A stretch of 19,019 nucleotides of DNA from Acidimicrobiaceae bacterium (GTDB lineage Bacteria > Actinomycetota > Acidimicrobiia > Acidimicrobiales > Ilumatobacteraceae), in NCBI GenBank assembly GCA_947458565.1, contig CANGZK010000005.1, forward strand, positions 1 through 19,019. The letters run 5' to 3'. Position numbers and translations under genes: made by a program. The notes below the pieces were generated by a model, which was not told the DNA's origin, did no database searches, and saw only the letters and a list, made by a program, of their open reading frames with translations. Shown in pieces: positions 7,092 to 13,606 of the stretch (its first letter is position 1; each line of letters begins with the position of its first letter).

Positions 7092-8395
7092 ATCGCAAAG
7101 CCTAGAAGCAGTGTCTCTCCTGTCGGTTCGACAGAGCTCCAGGTTGGATCACAGAGTCCTGCGTCGAGTTTGACTCCAGCAGGTCCAGACACCTCCCACA
7201 GCAGTGCAGGTTTTTCGCCATGCCAGCGAATACCAAAACTCACCGTGTGCATTGGGCCCGCAGATACTCGATGACATTCCAAATTTGCTCCAAGCCACAG
7301 TCGAGGGATGCCACGACCAAAAATCCGCACCGATCCATCGCGCTGCACCGCAACCATCTTTTCTTCAACCCACGCAATTGCGCGAATGTCAGTTGGCATT
7401 ACGTTTGGTGGTTCGGCCGCACTACTCATACGCAACTGCGCAGCAGCCACATCATCGGCTGCACGATTCTCACCCATGCGTGCAAATACAAACTGGGCGG
7501 CAAACAATGCACGCTCCACATCCCACGGCAGGACGGAAGACTTTTTATGATCTTTCAACAAAGTTTCCACACATTGGGCAAGTCGCGCGGCGTGATCAAC
7601 ACGGATTTGGGCTGAATCGCCTGTGAGTTTCTCGCCCATTCGCAACAATTCTTGAAGCGTCAACATGTATGCGACCGGATCATTGGCACAATCACCACCC
7701 GCACCGATCCCCCAATCTTCAATTTCGTGACCACTCAAGATCAATGCATCGCTGCGCAATCGTGCAACAAGAGGGGCAACCGCACCTTCAGGCACGATCA
7801 CATATCCGGCTTGCTCTACTGCCTTGAGCCACCCCTTTTGCAGCTGTTCGAATGATGGCAAGCGTTCTACATCAACATTCGCTGTTTCATTTGCGACATT
7901 CAATGGTGCACTTAAGGCAACTCGCAATGTGCTGCTGTGCGCAACGGGAAACACCACGCTGCCAACTGGCAACTCAATGCCTTGCGCGCCGCGCGGGCTT
8001 GGCGTACGCGACGAAATGAGATCTGGTCGCGTAAACGCAACCGCAATTGGCAACGTCGACTCGTTTGTGATCTCGATAACAACAAGTCCACCTGCATCTG
8101 CAACGGCGTACACACGCTGAATTGCATCGCCACCAGGTATTCGTAGACGAGTTTCAATAACCGGTACACCGGCACGCCGTGTCTGTCGCACGCTCGGCTC
8201 GGTCGACGGGTCGTGCCAGCGGTCGTCAGCCGCAATGTGCCAGTCGAGGACTGGCGATCCATCATTAAGTCGAATAGAGCCGCGCTCATTAACAATTGCA
8301 TTCCATCCGCCACCTCTAATACCCAGCACATGGGCGGCTGGCCGCACGCGCGCACTGAGCGAAATTGAAGAGATAACACCTTGTGTATTTGACAT
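7088..8395 (-). CDS. Unrecognised 435-residue protein between gpsA and selD
   Basis: I cannot name a family. The first 190 residues look all-beta, with runs such as QRVYAVADAGGLVVIEITNE and VAFTRPDLIS. This resembles in style the beta-sandwich found at the N terminus of several glycoside hydrolases, although no catalytic motif is visible. A helical middle (about 195-330) follows, with EIEDWGIGAGGDCANDPV and a segment WDVERALFAAQFVFARMGENRAADD. The C-terminal part is again beta-rich and Trp-rich (IFGRGIPRLWLG, FGIRWHGEKPALLWEVSGP, LCDPTWSSVEPTGETLLLGF). No signal peptide or transmembrane helix is seen, so it is probably cytoplasmic. Its ATG overlaps the gpsA stop as TAATG and its stop overlaps the selD start as ATGA, so it is firmly inside a translationally coupled operon. 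Carbohydrate binding is only a guess from the fold pattern. Confidence 0.7.
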   Translation of the reverse strand: MSNTQGVISSISLSARVRPAAHVLGIRGGGWNAIVNERGSIRLNDGSPVLDWHIAADDRWHDPSTEPSVRQTRRAGVPVIETRLRIPGGDAIQRVYAVADAGGLVVIEITNESTLPIAVAFTRPDLISSRTPSPRGAQGIELPVGSVVFPVAHSSTLRVALSAPLNVANETANVDVERLPSFEQLQKGWLKAVEQAGYVIVPEGAVAPLVARLRSDALILSGHEIEDWGIGAGGDCANDPVAYMLTLQELLRMGEKLTGDSAQIRVDHAARLAQCVETLLKDHKKSSVLPWDVERALFAAQFVFARMGENRAADDVAAAQLRMSSAAEPPNVMPTDIRAIAWVEEKMVAVQRDGSVRIFGRGIPRLWLGANLECHRVSAGPMHTVSFGIRWHGEKPALLWEVSGPAGVKLDAGLCDPTWSSVEPTGETLLLGFAI

Positions 8396-9384
8396 TATTC
8401 AGACCTGCTTGATCTCGACAGTAAATCTCGTAACGATTCTTCTGCGCTTTTTGTGCCCTCGCACACAAGGGCAACTTGTTCCGCAATCGGCATCTCCACT
8501 CCGTGATGTCGTGCAAGTTTGACAACAGCCGACGAGCTTTTTACTCCCTCGGCAACCATCTTCATCGAGCTAACAATCGCGGCAATTGATTCACCTTTGC
8601 CCAACCTCACACCCACTTGGGTATTACGGCTCTGCATCGAGGCGCACGTAGCCATGATGTCGCCCATGCCCGCGAGGCCAGAAAAAGTAAGCGGCTGCGC
8701 ACCAAGTGCAACGCCAAGTCGCGACATTTCTGCCAAACCGCGAGTTACCAGAGTTGCTTTTGCATTGTCGCCAAAGCCAAAACCCTGGGAAATTCCTGCC
8801 GCAATCGCAATCACGTTTTTCACTACTCCACCAACTTCGCATCCGATCACATCACTATTTGTGTACAACCGAAATGTTGGGCGTGAAAACAATTCTTGCA
8901 ACTGCAACGCAACCGAATCTTCGGCGCAAGCAACAACGCTCGCCGCGGGTTGACCTTGCAATATTTCGTGAGCGAGGTTTGGCCCACTCAGCACCGCACG
9001 AGGATTATTTGGCATCTCTACTGCAAGCACTTCACTCATCCGCAACAATGTCTCACTCTCGAGACCCTTGGACAGGCTCATAATCGGTACACCGGCGGCC
9101 ACATGTTTTGCTACCTGCTGTGCAACATGACGAAAACCTTGCGAAGGCACGGCCATCGCAATCACATCTGCGTGTTTCACCAACTGTTCAAGATTCACCG
9201 ATGCCACCAGCCCGGCCGGCAACATGTAATTACCCAGATACGCGCTGTTGCGGTGTTGGGTATTGATCTCTTCGGCCAGATCCACGCGCCTTGTCCATAA
9301 GGACGTCGAAGTGTTTTGTGAAACCAGCGTGGCGATTGTGGTGCCCCAAGATCCTGCGCCCACCACACATACTTGAGTCGTCAC
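8395..9384 (-). CDS. gpsA: Glycerol-3-phosphate dehydrogenase [NAD(P)+]
   Basis: Reduces dihydroxyacetone phosphate to sn-glycerol-3-phosphate, the backbone precursor of phospholipids. From the GTG at 9384 the protein has 329 residues, the usual family size. It begins with the Rossmann motif VVGAGSWGT (7-15). Then come AMAVPSQ, MSLSKGLE (K106), LSGPNLAHEI, and GCEVGGVVKNVIAIAAGI with the catalytic Lys (K189), then GDNAKATLVTRGLAEM and the substrate-binding region GLAGMGDIMATC with SRNTQVG. The frame is open back to 9525, but that extension has no family character and would run into the divergent cofC gene, so the GTG next to the nucleotide-binding strand is chosen; no strong ribosome binding site precedes it. 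It is the first gene of the coupled gpsA-unknown-selD-rnhB operon, with 58 bp to the divergent cofC start. Confidence 0.95.
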   Translation of the reverse strand: MTTQVCVVGAGSWGTTIATLVSQNTSTSLWTRRVDLAEEINTQHRNSAYLGNYMLPAGLVASVNLEQLVKHADVIAMAVPSQGFRHVAQQVAKHVAAGVPIMSLSKGLESETLLRMSEVLAVEMPNNPRAVLSGPNLAHEILQGQPAASVVACAEDSVALQLQELFSRPTFRLYTNSDVIGCEVGGVVKNVIAIAAGISQGFGFGDNAKATLVTRGLAEMSRLGVALGAQPLTFSGLAGMGDIMATCASMQSRNTQVGVRLGKGESIAAIVSSMKMVAEGVKSSSAVVKLARHHGVEMPIAEQVALVCEGTKSAEESLRDLLSRSSRSE

Positions 9385-9442
9385 AGTCGCCAAGGTTAGG
9401 CGAGCACGGCTACATCGACACAAGCACCAATAGGCTACGAAA

Positions 9443-10075
9443 ATGGTCGATTCGTCCAAATCGCTCGCACGATCCGCGTCTCTCATTGCTGTCGTTATCC
9501 CCATCAAGGCTTTTGAGCAGGCCAAAGATCGACTCTCAAGCGTGCTCAGCGCAGATCAGCGTCAACTTCTGGCTCGCACCACCGCCCTTGGTGTCATCGA
9601 ATCGGTTCGACCTGCATCGCTTTTTGTTGTTTGCGATAATCCCGAAGTTTCACAGTGGGCAACTGTGCTCGGCGCCACCGTGGTGCATCAATCTGAACCA
9701 GGACTAAATTCGGCCGTTCAGGCGGGCATGACTGCTGCGCAGAGTTTCGACAGGGTGATGATCGTGCATGGCGACTTGCCGCTGCCCCGCAGACTTCGTG
9801 AGTTGCTCGAATCAACCGTTGCGAGCAATACGGTCACGATCGTGCCCGATCGACATCGCGACGGAACAAACGTATTGATCATTCCTTCTGGTGTGGGATT
9901 CAAGTGCCACTACGGCGCCCAAAGCTTTGAGGCTCACAAGGCCGAGGCCACCAAACTTGGACTAGCAATTGAAACGGTCTTTGATGACGAGCTCGCACTC
10001 GACATCGACACACCAGATGACTTACTTGCTCTGCCAACTCAGTGGCTAGAGCAACACCACATCACTCTTTTCTGA
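9443..10075 (+). CDS. cofC: CofC/FbiD-type guanylyltransferase of coenzyme F420 biosynthesis
   Basis: Couples GTP to a three-carbon phospho-acid (2-phospho-L-lactate in methanogens, phosphoenolpyruvate for the mycobacterial FbiD) to give the activated side chain that is joined to the deazaflavin Fo. The 210-residue protein has a nucleotidyltransferase fold: VVIPIKAFEQAKDRLSSVLS at the start with the GTP-contacting Lys, then VVCDNP, the EPGLNSAVQAGM block, VMIVHGDLPLP with the metal-binding Asp, and VPDRHRDGTNVL, which is characteristic of CofC. The end motif LDIDTPDDLL is also typical of the fold. Start ATG at 9443 lies a few bases after a weak AGG. It is monocistronic and divergent from gpsA. 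It implies that the organism makes F420; the partner genes (cofD/fbiA, cofE/fbiB, fbiC) are not in the window. Confidence 0.92.
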   Translation: MVDSSKSLARSASLIAVVIPIKAFEQAKDRLSSVLSADQRQLLARTTALGVIESVRPASLFVVCDNPEVSQWATVLGATVVHQSEPGLNSAVQAGMTAAQSFDRVMIVHGDLPLPRRLRELLESTVASNTVTIVPDRHRDGTNVLIIPSGVGFKCHYGAQSFEAHKAEATKLGLAIETVFDDELALDIDTPDDLLALPTQWLEQHHITLF

Positions 10076-10078
10076 CAT

Positions 10079-10112
10079 AAAAAAAGACCGGAGGGCCAAA
10101 GCCCTCCGGTCT
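10079..10112 (-). terminator. Strong intrinsic terminator of the HU/basic-repeat operon
   Basis: A perfect 12-bp stem (10085-10096 with 10101-10112; arms AGACCGGAGGGC and GCCCTCCGGTCT) closes a 4-base CAAA loop. On the minus strand it is followed by a run of seven T (the A run at 10079-10085), the classic Rho-independent form, and it lies 38 bp past the end of the minus-strand basic-repeat gene. It also sits directly after the cofC stop, so the same hairpin may stop cofC transcripts, but there is no T run on the + side. Confidence 0.93.
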
Positions 10113-10150
10113 CACAGTTCTCCGAACCGATTTGTTTATTGGCTAAGGCC

Positions 10151-10285
10151 TTATTTCTTCTTAGCGGCCTTTTTTGCCTTCTTGCGCTTGGCTGGGGCCT
10201 TCTTTGCGGCCTTTTTTGCCTTCTTGCGCTTTGCTGGTGCCTTCTTAGCTACTTTTTTTGCTGCCTTTTTGCGCTTTGCTGCCAT
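10151..10285 (-). CDS. 44-residue Lys/Ala/Pro repeat protein, histone H1-like / detached HupB-type tail
   Basis: A small real gene. Its product is built from only six residue types (22 Lys, 15 Ala, 3 Arg, 2 Pro, 1 Val and the start Met). It contains two perfect 14-residue tandem repeats, KKAPAKRKKAKKAA, at 14-27 and 28-41, preceded by a degenerate copy. It has a good ribosome binding site, AAGGAG, six bases before the ATG, and is closed by the strong terminator downstream. It follows HU by 21 bp and is in the same frame. The sequence closely resembles the PAKK-rich C-terminal tail of mycobacterial HupB and the streptomycete Lys-rich HU, which bind and compact DNA. A role in nucleoid compaction alongside HU is inferred from composition and neighbour. 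A ribosomal or RNA-chaperone role is a less likely alternative. Confidence 0.85.
   Translation of the reverse strand: MAAKRKKAAKKVAKKAPAKRKKAKKAAKKAPAKRKKAKKAAKKK
10163..10246 (-). repeat. Two 42-bp tandem repeats inside the basic-repeat gene
   Basis: The units 10205-10246 and 10163-10204 encode the same 14 residues. They differ at only three bases, all third positions of Ala codons (GCA/GCC twice, GCA/GCT once). This indicates repeat duplication followed by purifying selection on the amino-acid sequence, or recent copying. Confidence 0.9.
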
Positions 10286-10306
10286 GATTTTCTCCTTGGT
10301 TAGGTA

Positions 10307-10594
10307 TTACTTTTTACGGTTTGGATTCAATTCACTCTTCAGCGTTGAGCTTGAAGTGAACTTCATTGCTGTACTGGCTGGAACTTGAACCGGTGCACCC
10401 GTTTGTGGGTTACGGCCAACTCTCGCCTTGCGGCTCGAAGTGCTGAACGAGCCAAAGCCCGGCCATGCAACTTTCTCACCCTTAATCGCTGAGGCTACGA
10501 CCAGTTCAAAAAAAGCTCCGATTGTCTTCTCGGCTTCCGCCTTGGAGACTCCTGCTTTTTCTGACACTGCATCTATGAGCTCTGCTTTTGTCAT
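10307..10594 (-). CDS. hup: HU-family DNA-binding protein
   Basis: A nucleoid-associated protein that dimerises and bends DNA through two beta-arms. It has 95 residues, the size of a plain bacterial HU, starting MTKAELIDAVSEKAGVSKAEAEKTIG (helical dimerisation part, about 1-40). The GFGSFSTSSRKAR strand follows, then the arm motif GRNPQTGAPV with the conserved Arg-Asn-Pro, whose Pro intercalates in DNA. It ends at NPNRKK and so lacks the long Lys/Ala tail found in mycobacterial HupB. A weak AAGG precedes the ATG. The separate 44-residue basic gene follows in the same frame. Regulation is probably from the long upstream AT-rich intergenic region. Confidence 0.96.
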   Translation of the reverse strand: MTKAELIDAVSEKAGVSKAEAEKTIGAFFELVVASAIKGEKVAWPGFGSFSTSSRKARVGRNPQTGAPVQVPASTAMKFTSSSTLKSELNPNRKK

Positions 10595-10633
10595 TGCTTA
10601 CCTTGCTTTCTCGGTTTCGGAATACCGCTTCGT

Positions 10634-10661
10634 CATATATTTGAGTAGGTCTGCAGACAAA
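10634..10661 (-). promoter_or_regulatory. Candidate HU promoter with an internal 10-bp palindrome
   Basis: Read on the minus strand, TTTGTC (10661-10656) and TATATG (10639-10634) are separated by 16 bp and lie about 40 bp before the HU start. A perfect palindrome, GTCTGCAGAC (10649-10658), lies between and over the boxes and could be an operator. The boxes are imperfect, so this is a tentative call. Confidence 0.4.
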
Positions 10662-11001
10662 TTGCAAGTATTGAATGGTTTTGCGTCCAGTTTTTGAAAG
10701 TGAAACCCAAAAATCTGCTTCGCCAAAAATTTTGCTCGCGCTACAAAAATTTGTCGACGCTCAGACACAATTTTTCGATCCGCACCCCGCTGTCGGCCCT
10801 CTTAGCAACGCCAACTGTTCCGACGGTGCATTTCCCCCAAACATGAGGTAACCCTTATGGGTATTGGGTTTGCTAGCCCTCTAATTTGAGAAAATCTTGT
10901 TTTCACTGGCAATTTTTCATCTGCAACACGTAGCAACAATGATCTCGTTACCAGCACAGACAATCAGGAAAACTTCATCCCAAAACCAGTGCTGACCCCT
11001 C

Positions 11002-11104
11002 AAATTTTCAGAAAAATATGACCAGAAAAATATTTTAAAAATATTTCAAAAAAAATCCCCAAAATTGCCCAAATTTCTCGAAATTACGAAAAAGTTCTCA
11101 AAAA
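11002..11104. promoter_or_regulatory. Phased A-tracts, probably intrinsically curved DNA
   Basis: Ten A/T tracts of four or more bases are centred at roughly 11005, 11014, 11028, 11037, 11051, 11062, 11074, 11083, 11091 and 11102. Their mean spacing is about 10.8 bp, close to one helical turn. A-tracts in phase with the helix are known to bend DNA. It lies upstream of both flanking genes, one of which encodes the bend-binding protein HU. Confidence 0.5.
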
Positions 11105-11117
11105 TCCCCCTGAGAGA

Positions 11118-11131
11118 AAACTTGCAAGTTT
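11118..11131. repeat. Perfect 14-bp palindrome
   Basis: AAACTTGCAAGTTT is its own reverse complement. It sits about 110 bp before the PIN-PhoH start in otherwise AT-rich, low-complexity DNA, so some self-complementarity is expected by chance, but the central CTTGCAAG is not simple A/T. It could be an operator for a dimeric regulator. Confidence 0.45.
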
Positions 11132-11237
11132 AATTTTTGATAACAACTTTGAATCCCACATCCACAACGGGTTCCTACAAGATCAAAGTTGCGAGCATCC
11201 ACCATCCGCTCGAGTTGACACAGCACAATAAGCAACG

Positions 11238-12647
11238 TTGCTTACACACGACTCACACTCTGATCAGAATCTTGCACTCGGCGAGACCGATCGCCGTCTG
11301 TTCTCGAACGATTCTGCAACTTCGCGAGCCACTCGAGTTGTGCTTGACACTTCCGTTCTTGTTGCAGATCCAATGAGCATGCTCAACTTTGTTGGATGCG
11401 ATGTTGTGATTCCACTCACTGTTGTTGAAGAGTTAGATGGACTAAAAACTCGCATGGATGACGTTGGTCGATCTGCACGCACTGCACTTCGCACTATCGA
11501 AGACTTGCGAAAAAAGGCAGGTGGCTCACTTGCTCAGCCAATGCGTGTCCACGACGAACCCGATTATGGAACAGTGCAGATTGAGGTCAATGGGATTCAA
11601 CGCCACCTCCTGATCGAGCATGGTTTAGACCCTGAAATCCCTGATAATCGCATTATCGGTGCTGCCCTTGGCCAGGCCAGGGTTGCGCCAACTCGCATGA
11701 TCTCGAACGACGCTGCCCTTCGTATTAAGGCTGCTCACCTTGGGCTACAGGCAGAAGAGCACCAGCCCGTCGGTGCTGGCCAGTCAACCCGTCCTATGGG
11801 TTGGGTCACCATCGACACCAGTGTCGAAAACATTGACTCGCTCTACAGCAGCGGGGGCATCGAGGTTTCATCGCTGAACACCCCTGGCCCGTTTGTCGAA
11901 AACAATTTTGCGGTGGTTCGCAGCGGATCGCAATCTGCACTCACCCGCTGCGTCAATAACGAACTCAAAGTTCTGGCTCACAATGCTCCAGAGGCGTGGG
12001 GGCTGCGGGCTCGCAGTAAAGAACAGCGCTTCTCTCTCGAGTTGTTGCTCGACCCCGAAGTCACGGTGATTGCGCTCGATGGCCGGGCTGGCACAGGTAA
12101 GACCGTGATGGCAATCGCAGCAGGCCTCGAACAAGTCGTTGAGTCACGTCGCTACGAGCGACTCGCGGTGTATCGCCCACTCGTCCCTGTTGGTCGAGCC
12201 GATGTTGGATTTTTGCCAGGCGATCTCAACGAAAAACTTGATCCATGGATGGCAGCAATTCACGATGCGATCGTTGCACTCACCGACCAACGCTCAAGTC
12301 GTGATGCAGTTGGCCTTATTGATGACCTCACCGATCGCGGACAACTCACGCTCGAGTCAGTCACTTTCTTGCGCGGTAGATCACTGCAACAACAATTCGT
12401 TGTGGTTGACGAGGCCCAAAACCTCGAACCAACGACTCTCAAAACGATTCTTACTCGCATCGGTGAGGGCACCAAAGTGGTATTCACAGGCGACACGAGC
12501 CAAATCGACGCCCCGTATATGGGCGAGACAAACAACGCTTTGGCTGTGCTCATACACGCCTTTGCTGGTCAGCGATGCTTTGGACACGTGGCCCTGGCTG
12601 CCTGCGAGCGCAGTGAAGTGGCCAGTCTGGCCGCCGAATTGCTTTAG
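11238..12647 (+). CDS. PIN domain-PhoH ATPase (PhoH2/YlaK type)
   Basis: A fusion of an N-terminal PIN ribonuclease domain and a C-terminal PhoH ATPase; mycobacterial PhoH2 of this architecture is a sequence-specific RNA helicase/ribonuclease. With the TTG at 11238 it has 469 residues. The PIN part shows VLDTSVLVADP (D37), VVEELDGLK (E64/E65), PDNRII (D136) and SNDAALR (D158), all four acidic positions. The ATPase part shows Walker A ALDGRAGTGKT (282-289), VYRPLVPVGRADVGFLPGD, Walker B FVVVDEAQNLEP (391-394) and the VVFTGDTSQID sensor. The start is uncertain: an in-frame TAA lies at 11229, the TTG has no good ribosome binding site, and a GTG at 11340 would begin right at VLDTSV. No antitoxin-like partner gene overlaps its 5' end. 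Confidence 0.93.
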   Translation: MLTHDSHSDQNLALGETDRRLFSNDSATSRATRVVLDTSVLVADPMSMLNFVGCDVVIPLTVVEELDGLKTRMDDVGRSARTALRTIEDLRKKAGGSLAQPMRVHDEPDYGTVQIEVNGIQRHLLIEHGLDPEIPDNRIIGAALGQARVAPTRMISNDAALRIKAAHLGLQAEEHQPVGAGQSTRPMGWVTIDTSVENIDSLYSSGGIEVSSLNTPGPFVENNFAVVRSGSQSALTRCVNNELKVLAHNAPEAWGLRARSKEQRFSLELLLDPEVTVIALDGRAGTGKTVMAIAAGLEQVVESRRYERLAVYRPLVPVGRADVGFLPGDLNEKLDPWMAAIHDAIVALTDQRSSRDAVGLIDDLTDRGQLTLESVTFLRGRSLQQQFVVVDEAQNLEPTTLKTILTRIGEGTKVVFTGDTSQIDAPYMGETNNALAVLIHAFAGQRCFGHVALAACERSEVASLAAELL

Positions 12648-12656
12648 CCAAGCCAT

Positions 12657-12676
12657 TTCGCGCCAATTCGCGCCAA
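12657..12676. repeat. Two tandem copies of a 10-bp unit between PhoH and whiB
   Basis: TTCGCGCCAA occurs twice in direct succession, followed by TTCAAATTC, in the 126-bp gap. A 12-bp palindrome CTTTTTAAAAAG (12685-12696) comes next, just upstream of the whiB promoter. Together they could be a regulator site; no terminator hairpin for PhoH is seen. Confidence 0.5.
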
Positions 12677-12709
12677 TTCAAATTCTTTTTAAAAAGATTT
12701 GACCTCAAC

Positions 12710-12738
12710 TTGACATTATTGGTACAACCCCATTTAGT
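12710..12738 (+). promoter_or_regulatory. Sigma70-type promoter of the whiB-like gene
   Basis: A consensus -35 box TTGACA (12710-12715) is followed after 17 bp by TTTAGT (12733-12738), a 4/6 match to the -10 consensus. Transcription would begin near 12745, about 30 bases before the ATG. Confidence 0.65.
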
Positions 12739-12773
12739 GTGAAATAACGAGATTCAAAGCAATGGAGGTTTCC

Positions 12774-13118
12774 ATGAGCGATGTGTATCAGGGTGACGAT
12801 TACGAAGCTTTTGACAGCGATCCCGAGCAGTCAATTGTGCAAGGAAGATTGGACGCTTGGGCACATCTCGCTAATTGCAAGGGTTACGCAAAACTCTTTT
12901 TTGGCAAAACCGCCGAACGACCACAAGCCAGAGTACGTCGAGAAGTGAAGGCCCATTCGTTGTGCATGCTGTGTGCCGTAAAAACCGACTGTCGTTTGTT
13001 TGCGCGCAATAACCACGAATACGGGTTTTGGGGTGACGAAAACGAAGAGTCTCGACACGAAGCTGGCTTCACTCTCTCATCACCAATTGGCGTCCACATC
13101 ACACCAATCGTTCATTAA
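12774..13118 (+). CDS. WhiB-family [4Fe-4S] transcriptional regulator
   Basis: Small actinobacterial iron-sulfur protein that binds the principal sigma factor and modulates transcription, often in response to redox state, NO or development. With the ATG at 12774 it has 114 residues. The cluster ligands are C35, C64, C67 and C73 (C-x28-C-x2-C-x5-C), followed by the family's Gly/Trp turn, here GFWGD (86-90), and NEESR. An acidic N-terminal stretch (GDDYEAFDSDPE) precedes the domain. The start is set by a strong GGAGG five bases before this ATG; an upstream ATG at 12762 overlaps that binding site and is not used. After the first Cys it reads KGYAKLFFGK, lacking the usual Asp-Pro there. It does not clearly match one of the numbered WhiB subfamilies. 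A good promoter lies just upstream. Confidence 0.93.
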   Translation: MSDVYQGDDYEAFDSDPEQSIVQGRLDAWAHLANCKGYAKLFFGKTAERPQARVRREVKAHSLCMLCAVKTDCRLFARNNHEYGFWGDENEESRHEAGFTLSSPIGVHITPIVH

Positions 13119-13186
13119 CAACTGCTTGTTCTACTTCCATTGTTGCTATGTCGGTTTGAACGCGACGAGCCTGCCAAACTAGAAAC

Positions 13187-13603
13187 ATGCCTGATCATTC
13201 GATTGCAACAAAAGACATCACCAACCCAAGCGACTACGTCACTCGCTTTATCGAAAACATCGAGCAAAGTCACTTCACCGCAGCAATGGACATGGTGTCC
13301 GATGACTGCGAATACGACAATGTTCCAATCACCAAAGTGTTTGGCAAAGAAGCAATGATCCAGATTTTGTCCGACTTTTTAGCCGCTGCCACCAAAGTGG
13401 AGTGGCTGATCCATCATCAAGTAAGCAATGGTGATATGGAACATGGTGTGGTCATGAACGAACGTACTGACCGCTTCGAGATGGATGGCCGTTGGATCGA
13501 ACTCGACATCGCAGGGCTCTTTGTAGTGAGCGATGGAAAAATTGCTTTGTGGCGCGACTACTTCGACCGCGAATCATTCACAAAGGCGCTAGCCACTAAA
13601 TAG
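13187..13603 (+). CDS. Limonene-1,2-epoxide hydrolase-fold protein (SnoaL/NTF2-like superfamily)
   Basis: A 138-residue single-domain alpha+beta-barrel protein. The full active-site set of Rhodococcus limonene-1,2-epoxide hydrolase can be aligned: Y43 and N45 in CEYDNVPI (positions water), R93 and D95 in NERTDRFEMDG, and D124 in WRDYFD, giving the Asp-Arg-Asp triad. Polyketide cyclases of the same fold lack this combination, so real epoxide hydrolase activity is plausible, while the natural substrate is unknown. Mycobacteria have similar enzymes that act on lipid or sterol epoxides. It lies 68 bp after whiB on the same strand, has a weak ribosome binding site, and ends 3 bp before the convergent pafC stop. 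Confidence 0.87.
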   Translation: MPDHSIATKDITNPSDYVTRFIENIEQSHFTAAMDMVSDDCEYDNVPITKVFGKEAMIQILSDFLAAATKVEWLIHHQVSNGDMEHGVVMNERTDRFEMDGRWIELDIAGLFVVSDGKIALWRDYFDRESFTKALATK

Positions 13604-13606
13604 CAG

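Larger units (their letters stand above)
10595..11237. other. 643-bp intergenic region without a recognisable gene
   Basis: By far the longest non-coding stretch in the window, between the divergent HU and PIN-PhoH genes. I see no open frame with protein character, no tRNA fold and no RNA family I can name. The part near HU holds the candidate promoter and two similar A/T motifs about 20 bp apart (CAAAAATTTTG at 10724-10734, CAAAAATTTG at 10744-10753). The middle (about 10800-10960) is of mixed composition, with a short ACCC-TTAT-GGGT hairpin and a weak CAGCAC/GTGCTG pairing (10952-10957 with 10989-10994). The part from about 11000 to 11140 is very AT-rich and holds the phased A-tracts and the 14-bp palindrome listed separately. 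Confidence 0.7.

Noticed and set aside
9385..9525. Upstream extension of gpsA to an apparent start at 9525
   Set aside because: The added 47 residues have no family match, are Cys/Arg-rich, and overlap the start of the divergent cofC gene; GTG at 9384 fits the Rossmann start.
10980..11160. AT-rich zone as a replication origin
   Set aside because: I see no cluster of DnaA boxes (only a poor match in CATCCACAA near 11161) and no dnaA, dnaN or parAB nearby.
10595..11237. tRNA, RNase P RNA, tmRNA or a riboswitch in the intergenic stretch
   Set aside because: No cloverleaf, no CCA-type end and no conserved core was recognised; only weak short hairpins are present.
11215..11243. TTGACA at 11215-11220 as the PIN-PhoH promoter
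   Set aside because: The -35 box is perfect, but no TAnnnT lies 16-19 bp downstream (TTGCTT is found), and transcription would begin inside the presumed reading frame.
12685..12696. CTTTTTAAAAAG as a terminator for PIN-PhoH
   Set aside because: An all-A/T palindrome with no loop and no GC stem is not a plausible intrinsic terminator.
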